In this document: piece after piece, positions 9,801 to 21,800 of the stretch
Layout: each line of letters begins with the position of its first letter
Numbering within the stretch: the stretch's first letter is position 1
Source: Mnemiopsis leidyi
Lineage: Eukaryota; Ctenophora; Tentaculata; Lobata; Bolinopsidae
Length of the DNA: 26,495 nt
Reading direction: 5' to 3'
NCBI GenBank assembly: GCA_000226015.1
Contig: JH153238.1
Coordinates: 1 to 26,495, forward strand
Notes under the pieces: model-generated
Seen by the model: the letters and a program-made list of their open reading frames with translations, nothing else
Database searches by the model: none
Told to the model about the DNA's origin: nothing
Program-made: the position numbers and the translations under genes

Positions 9801-12800
9801 CTCATGTTATCCTCAGCGCGCTGCAGGGCAGCTTTACCCTCTTCCAGCAGCAGCTTTACTCCTTGATCAAGCTGTCTTTCGATCTGAGAGGGGAAAGTTA
9901 GAGTAAGTCTTGTCGTATATCTTTATCTTTTACCTTTATCTGAAATCTTCTATTATCAAGTTAATGTTTGGTGCTATCATTTGTTGGGTGACCCAGTAGT
10001 TAACAGTAATGGTGTAGATAACAAGATGATGATGAAGAGTTTAGGTAAAAGAATGCTTAACCCATAACACATAATTAGATTAAAAACTGAAATTTGATTT
10101 TTAAAGAAAGTTCAGTCATGTGAGTACAACTCACATCCGCAATAGCGTCCTGTGCCTGCTGGAGTTTCCTCTCAGAATCCTCGACAGTTTCAGTGACTCT
10201 GTCAACAATCTCGTCAGTGTCAGCCACATCTACTCTCAACGATTCGATCAAATCTTCTATATCTTCTCTTGCGCTCTGTTACAGAGGGGTATTATGGTAG
10301 GGGGGTGTTACAGAGGGGTGTAACAGGGGTGTTACAGTGGGGTGTTACAGGGGGTGATACAGGGGGTGTTAAAGAGCGGTGTTACAGGGGGTGTTACAGG
10401 GGGTGTTACAGGGGGTGTTACAGGGGGTGTTACAGAGGGGATGTTACAGAAGGGTGTTACAGAGGGGGTGTTACAGAGGGGATGTTACAGAAGGGTGTTA
10501 CAAAGCTGTGTTACAGGGGGGTGTTACAGAATTACTGGTACAATACTGTTTACCAATGTAATCCTGTGAATTTAATAACAGGTGAAAATGTCAACAGCAA
10601 CGTTTCAGTCCCGTACTGGAGAATTTTGAACGTTCCAAACCAGTAAAAAGTAGCGGACCGACACGAGTCGTCATGACGAAGGAACAACCTGAAAGAAATC
10701 AAACTTACATTAAGTTTCTCAGCAAGAGCGGCAGTCTCGTTTGCTTTAGCGAATGTGTCTTTTACTGCTTCCTGAACCTCTTCTATCTGGTTCTTGAAGT
10801 CCGGGCTTGCCTGCGGGTTCAACACTATTTTACGTGGTTTCACTTAAATCGATCAATTGTTGATATAACAATGCGTCTAACAGTCGGATTATGGAAATTC
10901 TCAGCAAGATTTCACAGAATGTTCCTAACCGGATGTCACTTCTCACCTCAATGGTCGGGGCATCGACATCGGACATGATCTCTTTGAGTTCCTCCAGCTT
11001 TCCTTTGAGGAGGTCTACTTCTCTCTCCACTAGTGAGTAGCAGTCCGGGCAGTCTAGTGGAGGTGGAATTTTCACAGAGATTGGAAAGTAATTGTAGATA
11101 AGTAAATAAAAAGTCGTCTTAGAAAATATGTCTTGAATTAAGAGGACTGGTTGCTCAATGCTTATTATATTTCTACGGTTTAACTCAGACTGTAATGACA
11201 TTTGTTATCACAATACTTTGCGTTAAATTGTCTAGACGAAATGTATATTTCATATTGATGATTGATAATGTTTTGTATAAAACGTGATATATTTGTAATA
11301 TACATTAATTAGTTTGTTTTTCTGACTGGCCAGAGATTTGAAAGTCGGTACACAAATGAATAAAAATATTTTAACACCCTTAACATCTGTTAAAATGATC
11401 ATATTATTAACCATCCTGTGTGATTTCATTAAACAAATTAAGGTGATAAAATGTAATGTATAAGTATATCTAGAATGTATCAATATGTATAAGTATATCT
11501 AGTTTTGCGCAGTTTAGGTCCCTGTTTAGGTCCCTAAGTCGAAAACCATCAAAAAAGCTAAATTTTAATAAAAATATACTCACTCAGACATCCCTCGTTG
11601 ATGTCGAACATGTTGGGAGGGCAGGTGTCACACTGTCTCCCTTGTACAGTACCCTTACATTGACACTGGCCGGTCGAGTCACATTGTTGTGATTCTGATC
11701 CTTCCGGGTTACAATTGCATGCTGAAACACAAGGAAATATCCTGTAGCGACATCTTGAATATATAATTTTTAATCCTGAAAAACTGATTGCAGAATACAG
11801 CAGCGGTTCAATCTACTTATGGTTTCCTTCTAAGAAACCAGTGTAAACAACAAAGAGTGGCTATAAGGAAAACTCACGAGCACAGCCGACAATAGGGTCG
11901 TAGTAAAAGGTAGCACTACACTCGTTACACTTCTCTCCAAAGTAGCCAGGATTGCAAGTACAGGTACCGTCCTCATTACACTGCAGATCAGAGGAGCCTA
12001 TCAAGTCACAGTCACACGCTGCACAGCCATTACCGCTACTCAGATCGTAGTATCCTGGTCGGCAGCTGAAACACAAGGAAATATTTTGGGATTTGAACAA
12101 AAATTTTGAAACCACCATTATTAAATGTACGATGATCGATTAATGAATAAATGACAAATACGAAAGTATTAGAAAACACTAAGTTAGAAGTCCGCACTTA
12201 CCTATCACATCTGTGTCCGACAACGTTTGGTTTGCAGTCACACTGTCCGTTTTCAATGTCACAGAGATATTGATTGTAACTTCCGTCAGGATCACAGTCA
12301 CACTCTGAAATAATCGTATTATGGCGGGAACTCTAGAGTGTATTTCTGAAAATTAAATGACCTAAGTTTCGTTTTGCCTTCACACTTTATCAGCCGTTAT
12401 GAAAGACTTTCAAGACTTGACTTGTTATTTTCATTCTTAGTCATAAGAGCAAATTTTGTTATTGCAACCTTGGCAGTTGTAGAATCATAAATCGTCAATT
12501 TAACATGTTTCAACTTTTGATCATCGGTTTTGTATGAACAACGAAGCTAGTCCCACTAGTTCGTGCATTGGTTGCGCGCTTCAACTGCGCGCCGCGCCGC
12601 AAGTTAGACACGTGAAATGCGCGCAACCTATGCATGTTCCACTACACCCTTATATTATTAAAATAAGATGTGATCACCGCGCGCTCCGTGCAAGAAAGTA
12701 AGGATGTTCGCTTAGGCTGTCCGCGGTCGTCTTGCTCCGATCAAAGCCTCCGAAATCTAATTACGCCGTATTAGGTAAAGAAATGCGTGTACGTGTAACA

Positions 12801-15800
12801 TAAGAAGCAAGGATCCCCTACACGACAAATCACGTTGGAATTTGCAGACTGCCAAACTTTGCAGAACATAAGTGCTGCAAAATCTAATTACTTGATTAGG
12901 TACATCCTAGTGGCTAATTATATCAGTAACTCCTTGAGGTAATTACTTAGACCGGTTATGGGGCGAAAATGTAGATATGTGCCATGAAGTGCCCATGAAC
13001 TGGTCCTGATATACACTTTGTCGAGACAACGGCTACGAAAATATTCTGTGTTTGAAAATTGCGCATTCAGTGCGTTTTTAAAAGTTATACAATTTCACAT
13101 AACTCCGCCGGGGATACAATATTTTGACAGATAACTAATTAGATGCACACGCGAATTGGAATTTTAATTCGATGTTATGTAAGCAGTAACTTAATCCTCT
13201 ACCATTTGAAATGCGCTTTCAGCTAGCTAGGCCTTGCTTAAAGCAAAGTAAAAAAGAATCAGAGTAATAGGGTATGCAAATTGATTACAACAGTTAATAG
13301 GTAGAATGTATAATATATTTACAAGCAGGCCAATTACCATGATCCTCCAATACATCGTGTGTTCTATAGTGTTACTGCTAATGTTAATCATCACTACCGT
13401 ACAATTTGTCAAGCAAGAGACAAAACTGGGACAAGGCAAGGTGTGGAATGTAGCCCCCTTCTGCTCCAATCATTACATTCTGTACACATACACACAAACG
13501 TACACACGAACACTTTGACACCTTGACAGCTTGTGTTTACTGAAGAGTGCTTGAACGCACTATGTGCCTTACTTTCAATTTTCGAAAAAAACAACAAGTA
13601 TAAAAAAGAGGGTTAAAAAAGAAAAAAGACGTGGGATAAACACTGATAAATGTAGCTGCAACTTACTGGTACAGTTTTTAGCAGTGATAGCGTCTCCATG
13701 GTAACCTCTAGCGCACTCCTCGCAGTAGCGCCCAGCAGTGTTACCAACACACTTCAAACATTGTCCAGTTATAGTGTTGCAGTTGTTCTCGGCTTCGGGG
13801 TCTGAAGGAGAGAGGGGTGTTAGTGTTAGTGTTAGTGTTAGTGTTAGCGTTAGTGTTAGTGTTAGTGTTAGTGTTAGTGTTAGTGTTAGTGTTAGTGTTA
13901 GTGTTAGTGTTAGTGTTAGTGTTAGTGTTAGTGTTAGTGTTAGTGTTAGTGTTAGTGTCTATGTAAGTGCTATTACTAGTGTTATCGTAAGTTTTATTGT
14001 TAGTGTTAGTGTAAGTGTTTGTCTTAGCGATAGGGTTAGTGTCAGTGTTAGTGGTAGCGTTATTGATAGTGTTTGTGTAAGTGTTAATTTCAAGTCAAAA
14101 TTTTGGTGATGGGACCTGTTTATGAACTAAAGAAAATTGTCTAGAATTATTGTAGGTTACCATTGTTGCTATTGTTTTGTTCAAAGATTGTGAATGTTCC
14201 TGATATCTCATAGAGTGAAATAAAATATTACAGACACTTATTATAGAGTATGATATTCCTCCATCTTTTGATGCTAATTTTTGTAATGTTGGTGAGAAAT
14301 AAGAATATGACTATTTCAAGATGGAGAAAGAAATCTTACTGCAAGCGTGCTCTACCATGCTCTATGTCAGATCATTTCTCCTTAAAAAGTTTATGAAGGA
14401 GCAGGTGCGCGAAGCTCATTGCGTCACAGACCACGACTAACTAACTACCACAACAATTACCTCTTCTGTAAAGGTAGAACAACCAGCACAAAGGAGCTTG
14501 CAGAAGAGTTACCAAACTTGACTTATCAATTAGCACTCAGTTTTGACAGGATAATGGAGACACACTTAGAGGACAACTTTAGTACTTCATATTTGTGTAG
14601 TATTTCCCTTTGATAGTTTAAATACTTGAGGTGGAGGATTGGCTACGATTGGTTTGAAGCATCACGTTTGGTCAAAGTAGGCTCTTTTTGAAAAGAACTT
14701 TCTGTACATACGTCAAGTTGTGAAAACTGGTCTTATAACAATATTGATAAAACTCCGATACTTTTACTTTCTGAGCTTTTTTTCGCTATCACATAAAATT
14801 CACATCTTGCAGCGAATAAGTTAAACTATGATACAACGGTACAAACGTATGAGGGTGAATTTTCTGTGATCTAATTTGATTTTCAAATCAATATTGAAGA
14901 TGGAGAAATACAGTTGTGTTAAAGATCTAGCTTTGAAAACAATACTGGCAGTATTCTTTTCTCTCTTACACTGTGGTAAGTTTCTTCCATCGCGATCAAG
15001 AATTCTATCACAGCATGATTTAAACACACATCGCATCGAAGAAAATAGATGAAAGTTCCACAAGAGAGCTAAGGGCAGTCACTAAACTTTATGACTATTT
15101 ACGATAATCCGCCTTTTTTTCAGGAGCTACGATAACAATAAACATATCGTCTGGTGATCGCGTTAACAACATCAAACTTATCAGTGAATCTGATACCTCC
15201 GACATAGTCTTTCTAAACAAGGAATATCTACAGANNNNNNNNNNTTAGTGTTAGTGTCAGTGTTAGAGTTAGTGTTGGTGTAAGTATTGTAGAGTTTAGA
15301 TTCTTTTGTGAAAGTTATGATATCCATTATTATTTTGATGACTCCAGAAGGACTGAGACAAGAAGCTCATCACTATTTTCTTAATTTTTTGGGTCAGGAG
15401 TTGCGAACGAGTTAGAGATGAGATACAGATGTTAATCAAGTTTAGAGCTAGTTATTAGCTATTGATACGAAGTTTTATCATTCTTGCAGAGTTTCCGTTG
15501 ACACGCCGTATTTCGAAGAGATTTTGCACAGTGAGGTGCCTTTATTATGATTTGACTCAGAAGTTGTAAAGAGTTCGAGACTTATTTCTTAGTTCGCAGT
15601 TTAGAACTCTGAGATCCAAACTTGAAGCTCTGAGTCCTTAGTTCAGAGTTAGAAATTATGATTTCTAAGTGCTAAGTTCCAGTTCTAGATCAGTAGAGCT
15701 CAGTTCAGGAGACCGAGCTAATGTTTTCAGTGACAGTGCAGTGTTTGAGTTTCACGATCAGTGACAGTGCAGTGTTTGAGTTTCACGATCAAAATTTTGT

Positions 15801-18800
15801 AAAATGCCTCTCGTTTCATTTTGTTCCCCCGAAACAATGGGCAAGTTAGGATCCCAACCTCCACAGTTTTAGTGCCCGTGTTAGTGTTATTATTAGTGTT
15901 AGTGTTAGTGTTAGTGTTAGTGTTAGTGTTAGTGTTAGTGTTAGTGTTAGTGTTAGTGTTAGTGTTAGTGTTCATGTTAGTGTTAGTGTAAGTGTTAACG
16001 CTAATTTCGAGTCAAGATTTCAAGCCAAGATTTGGTGTTTGGACCTGTTAAGCAACTCAAGGAAAATTGTCTAAAATTATAATAGGTTACCATTGTTGCT
16101 ATTGTATTGTCCAAACATTGTGAATGTTCTTGTTATCTCATCGAGTGAAAGAAAAATTTTACAGACACTAATTATTCCTCCATCTTTCGATGTTTATTGC
16201 TGTAATTTTGGTGAGAAATAAGAATTTGATTATTCCAAGATGAAAAAAGAATCTTATTGCAAGCGTGCTTTACCATGCTCTATGTCAGATCATTTCTCCT
16301 TAAAAAGTTTATGAAGGAGCAGGTGCGCGAAGCTCATTGCGTCACAGACCACGACTAACTAGTTACTACCACAACAATTACCTCTTCTGTAAAGGTAGAA
16401 CTACCAGCACAAAGGAGCTTGCAGAAGAGTTACCAAACTTGACTTATCAATTAGCACTCAGTTTTGACAGGATAATGGGGACTAAACTTAGAGGACAACT
16501 TTAGTACTTCATATTTGTGTAGTATTTCCCTTTGATAGTTCAAATACTTGAGGTGGAGGATTGGCTACAATTGGTTTGGAGCATCACGTTAGGTCAATGT
16601 AAGCTCTTCTTGAAAAGAACTTTCTGTACAACCGTTATGTTGTTAAAACTGGTCTTATAAAAATATTGACAAAACTCTGATACTTTTACTTTTTGAGCTT
16701 TTCCTCGCTATCATTTTAACGCTTTGTGAAATAAAATTCACATCTTGCAGCGAATTAGTAAAACTATGATACAATGGTCCAAACGTATGTGGGGGGATTT
16801 TCTGTGATCTAATTTGATTTTCAAACCAATATTGAAGATGGAGAAATATAGTTGTGTTAAAGATCTAGTTCTAAAGACCTTACTGGCAGTATTCCTTTCT
16901 CTCTTACACTCTGGTAAGTTTCTTCTATCGCGATCAAGAATTCTATCACAGCATGATTTAAACACACATCACATCGAAGAAAATAGATGAAAGTTCCACA
17001 GAAGAGCTAAGGGCAGTCACCAAACTTTATGACTATTTGTGATAATCCGCCTATTTTTCAGGAGCTACGATAACAATAAACATATCGTCTGGTGATCGTG
17101 TTAACAACATCAAACTAATCAGTGAAACTGATACCTCCGACATAGTCTTCCTAAATAAGGAATATCTACAGACTATCCACGACAATGTCCTGTACAAGAT
17201 TCGGATAGTTTGGGAGTATCGACAAATTCCAGGAACTCTTCTGTCATTCAATCATGTCCGTATTTGGGCTTCTAACGACAATCTTACCGATTTGAAACAC
17301 TCGCAAACAGTGTTTTTAGGAGTTTTGGGAGAAAAAGCGTTTCCGTTAGGTGTACATGCTGTTGGCAAGACGCCAGATATGTACTCCTTTGTGGAGGCAG
17401 GACGACCGGTATCGGAGAGTTACAACATATACTTCTCTGAGGATCTGTACGAGAGTTACATCCTGGGCGTAAGAGTACCCAACTTTCCAGGCTGGAAGGT
17501 AGCTAGTCAGGGGTTTGATGTGTCCTTCTCGTTTGATTGGGGTAAGTACTTGAGTAGTAGATCGGTTATAGATTAATGTAGATTGTACTTGAGTACTGGA
17601 GGTCTAGAAATAATAACAACTTAGTTAAATAGGGCTACCACCAGATCAAGGTATTCAGACAAGCATGTAATCAGTGGTTAAAGGTACAGCTATTATACAG
17701 TATCTCAGAATCTCCCATCATTGTAATTCCTCAACATAGATATAGTAACGCAGAATTACTTCTTTATCTGCGTTCTGAACAGACTGTCTGATGCAGTATG
17801 TCAAGTTGAATTCTGGTTAATGAACTTCTTATCATAGCCTATTGCTCTACTGCTCTTGTATCTCATCCATGATTTATTTGGAGACATAGAAACACGGAAA
17901 AACGGGGTTTTCAGTCCATGGCAGGCCCAAGGATATCCAACCAAAACAATTAATTAATTGATTATGGTGACTGATATAGTCAGATTGTCCCTCTAAGGCA
18001 CAAGACGTGACCACAAAATTAGATTTTAGCAAATAAATTTCCACATTTCTTACACAACACCAGGGTTGTTTTTTGTACGTAAAAGCAGATACCGTATCAC
18101 TAAAGGGTAATATCCGCCAGACAGACTCATGCAATAGTTTATTGCGATGTGACGTCATAAAACTTCAAAGTTTTAACATTCTGACTGGAATATATTTTGA
18201 GCTCTAATTCTTGTTCTAATACTCTGAGTTTAGATTTACGTTTCATTTGCTGAGAAAAGTCTGCTATTTTGATACTCGACATGATTCTGGTTATAGCTAT
18301 TTGGACAAGCCTCCTTGGGCCTGCCATATCAACAGGTATCTTACAAAATATAGTTTATATCTAAAATTGCAACACCCAATATAATATTCTTGTTCATTTC
18401 CTGGCGGATTCCAGAAATATCAATAATCCAGACAAAGAAGCAACATGTAGCTACCCAGCTGTAAAGTAATTCCAACTTTTCTAGACTTGAGGACAGTGGA
18501 ACGTGGAGTTTACCTCGACTACCACCTACTAGCCCACCCTCTGGAGATCACGGTCTCAGCCAAACCTGGTTCCGGTCAACAAATAGACGTGGCGTTGTTC
18601 GACAGGGACCAGGGAGCAGCAGGTCAGGTTAAAATAATCCTCAGTAACCCGCCCCGGTTCAGCCTGGGGAGATGTGTCAGTCTGGTCCTCAGCTCAACAC
18701 TCGTCCCTGTTTCTAGTCAGGTCAGCTCGGTGTGGAAGATAACAAAGACGGGAGGACCCGGACTGAAGATAGAGTTAGATGGGAAGGTGGTGTTGGAGAT

Positions 18801-21800
18801 ACTGGTGCTGGGGGGACTTTGTGTGGACTACCCGGACAGCTGGCTGGACTTCTGGGGGAGACGGGTTGAGAAGATCATGTTTCTTGACACGGACACGGCC
18901 TCCCTGGAGTATATTGCAATGCCAGGTTCTCTTTTGCAATTTTAACTGTTACTATTTTAACTTTTACTAATTATACGTCGATCTATATTTTAAATGTTAA
19001 AGGATCATTGAAGTCGAACAGATGCGAATGTGGAATTATATTATTAAAGTTCTTGTGAAAGTATTTGTGTAAGCGCCATGCCCAAATCCGCCAATGTTTG
19101 GTATATGAGCTACAAGAGTTTTACCTATCAACATCAACATTTATCACTTTCCTGCAGAGTGTACAGGACTGAACACAACGTGGATAAACATGGAGACAGT
19201 CTCTCAGTTTCCAGTGCTTCAGGGAACTCAGATAACACTGAGTTGTGTAGCTGGTCACGTGATTAGGGGGGATGTAACTGTCACGTGTCTCCATGACAAG
19301 CAGTTTGAGTTCTCTACAGAACCCAAGTGTGGTTAGTGGACTTCATTTTGTAGTATAGTATCACGAGTTTTTATAAAGTGTAGAGATTGTCTATATTATT
19401 ATTATCAGGAAGTCTTGATGAATGAAGCAGACGACCTATGAAAGATGAAAATTGAAATGTACAAGTGAAATCATTACAATTCTCACAAAAAGGACACAAC
19501 AAAACTCCCAGAGGCGTGTCCAGTGGGACAGTACAGAAGTACACAAGACCAGGAATGTGTGGAATGTGCAGAAAACACTGTCAGTGTAGAAGTAGGTGCA
19601 GTGCAGTGTACCCCCTGTCCCCCCGGGCGTGTATCTAACTCCAACAACACTCTCTGTGGTAGGGACTACTTCATTGTGTTTACTTTTGCCTTTTTACCAG
19701 CTGTATTTTGGAATGACAATCCAGAATGAAATGATGACAATCCAGAATGATAAACTATCTAGGTCCAAACCATTCAGGTTGTGAGCTATTCCAACTATCC
19801 AGGTTTTGAACTATTCCAACTATCCAGGTTGTGAACTGCCCAGCAACATCTGGAAAAATACGCTTCCACCCCAACAAAACTTCATACATGACGGAGGCAC
19901 AGTGACAGTGCAATGTGAGACAGGATATTTGAACACGGGGGACAGTGAGATAACGTGCAATGTTGGATCAGATCTAGATATGTATCTGGGAGCGGCGCCA
20001 CACTGTCTTTTTGCTCCAGGTAATGTCTAGGTAGGAAGTATAGTACTCGGTTTTTGAGGTGAGATCAGGGTTGCCAAAAACACGGTAGTATGGAGTAGCC
20101 AGACGGGGGGATTTTTACAATTTTAGATCACTTAAACATCACCGCCGCTACACTACAGACATCAAAACACTAGTTCATTTCATTTGGGCGATTCATAGCA
20201 CTTGAAAATTCAGAATGATCAATGATCGCGTCACAATTTCCGTTTTCTCTACATGCGGAAATTGAACAATCTGCAGTAGCTAGATTTGGTACTGTAAAAG
20301 ATCGATAAAGTTTTAACTTAACTCAGATATGATAATAATCTATACCAAGTTTGTACTTAGTTGCATAAATGACTTGTTGCCAATTGCGAAATCAATTTTT
20401 GTAAAAACTGGTTATATCGTCTCATAGACGGTAGCCGACAGTTGCTCGAGACTATTATGGGAAGACTCCCAAATAAAAATGTCAAGTAAGTTCTGAAGTC
20501 AGACTGCAGGTGAAAGACTGAACACTGAACAGGTTTCTTGCAGTAAACAGCATACGACTAGGTACTGGAACTAGAACCGTCATGTCAGCAGATCTTAGAT
20601 CTGCTATTTCAACCATTTTAAGTATTTTCAGTATACGACTGTTGAATGACAAGTCATTAGTCCTAATTTGTCCCTAAAAACCTTGTCAAACCAACATGTT
20701 GTTACGAATAGGTCCCTCATCCTACCCAATAGTTTCGTTATCCCTATATTGTTTCGTCCACGGCTCAGCCTTAATTCAGATTTGGAAGCAAAAATGCTCA
20801 CTTTCTTGGTGGTATTTAACTGTTCGCTTGAAACGATCCAAACATCAGGTAACTGTAATACCTAACGATTTTACAAGATTTGTTACAATTAGATAACTCA
20901 CTGCCTACTAGTATAGTTACTTTTTTGGTTAAGCGTTCGATAAAAGTCCTTATCCTCAGCATCTTCAACTTGAAAAGTTATAGATCGATACAGGATGATT
21001 CCGGTGAACATTAAAAAGCATTCCATACAAATAAAGAAAGTTTCAGAAATAGGAAGTGGAGATGAAATAAACTTTACGCTGCAGTACTGTGATGGAGAAA
21101 ACTATATCTATTCTTCAGAGGTTTAGTTACAGTCCACTTCGCAGATACCATGTTCGCATCAACTAGGAAATACGACTGTGGTCACAAAGATAAAATCAGA
21201 ATCCCTACTTTAACAGAGAGTGATAAAATATGGACATTCGCATGTAAGGACTACAGTCTGCTTATAGAAGTCAATAAAGTCAGAATTATCAGCTATGATC
21301 CAGATTGCCCAATGGATTTGAGTTGGGAGTTCACAGATTTATAGTTTTATGGAGATACTGCTTTTGTTGGCTTCAGAGAATTTGCACATGAATATTGCAC
21401 AATGCATGATTAAGAATTGTTAAATTGAGGATGCAAGCATGTGACATGATAGTTGATACGCAAAAAATGTAACCAAGCTATAAAAGTCGGTGAAGAGCCT
21501 AGAATTCGAACTCTAAGAAATTTTAAGGTAATGCATTATTCAATAACCAGAGTCTTATGTTAAGTCAGGCAATTGACATTGAAGAGCAGAGTGCAGATAT
21601 AATGCGGAATGGACATTTGATATTAGTAATTGAATTTTGAATTGTTTCAAATTATTTCTTTAACCTTCAAACGATTGAAAGTTATTAGTATCCGATATCG
21701 TGTGACAATATTCTCATATAGCATATAAAACGCCTCGTGCCAACTTCCAATCTTTACTTGATCAGCGCAAAATGTAAGCGAAATCTAAAGTTGAGTAGTT

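Noticed and set aside
10269-10646. Plus-strand ORFs rich in CYRG/VTGG
   Set aside because: They are products of the G-rich minisatellite next to exon 11, with no start context or conserved sequence.
13816-13964. Telomeric repeat
   Set aside because: The unit is TTAGTG, not TTAGGG, and lies inside a gene; there is no sign of a chromosome end.
13738-14109. Plus-strand SVSVSV ORF and a minus-strand NTNTNT ORF at 15727-15975
   Set aside because: Both are translations of the TTAGTG hexamer arrays, which stay open in several frames.
14419-14613. 64-codon plus-strand ORF before gene A copy 1
   Set aside because: The corresponding region of copy 2 carries an insertion that breaks the frame, so coding is unlikely.
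17874-18158. Minus-strand ORF of 94 codons
   Set aside because: No signal peptide, domain or splice context; low-complexity AT-rich surroundings.
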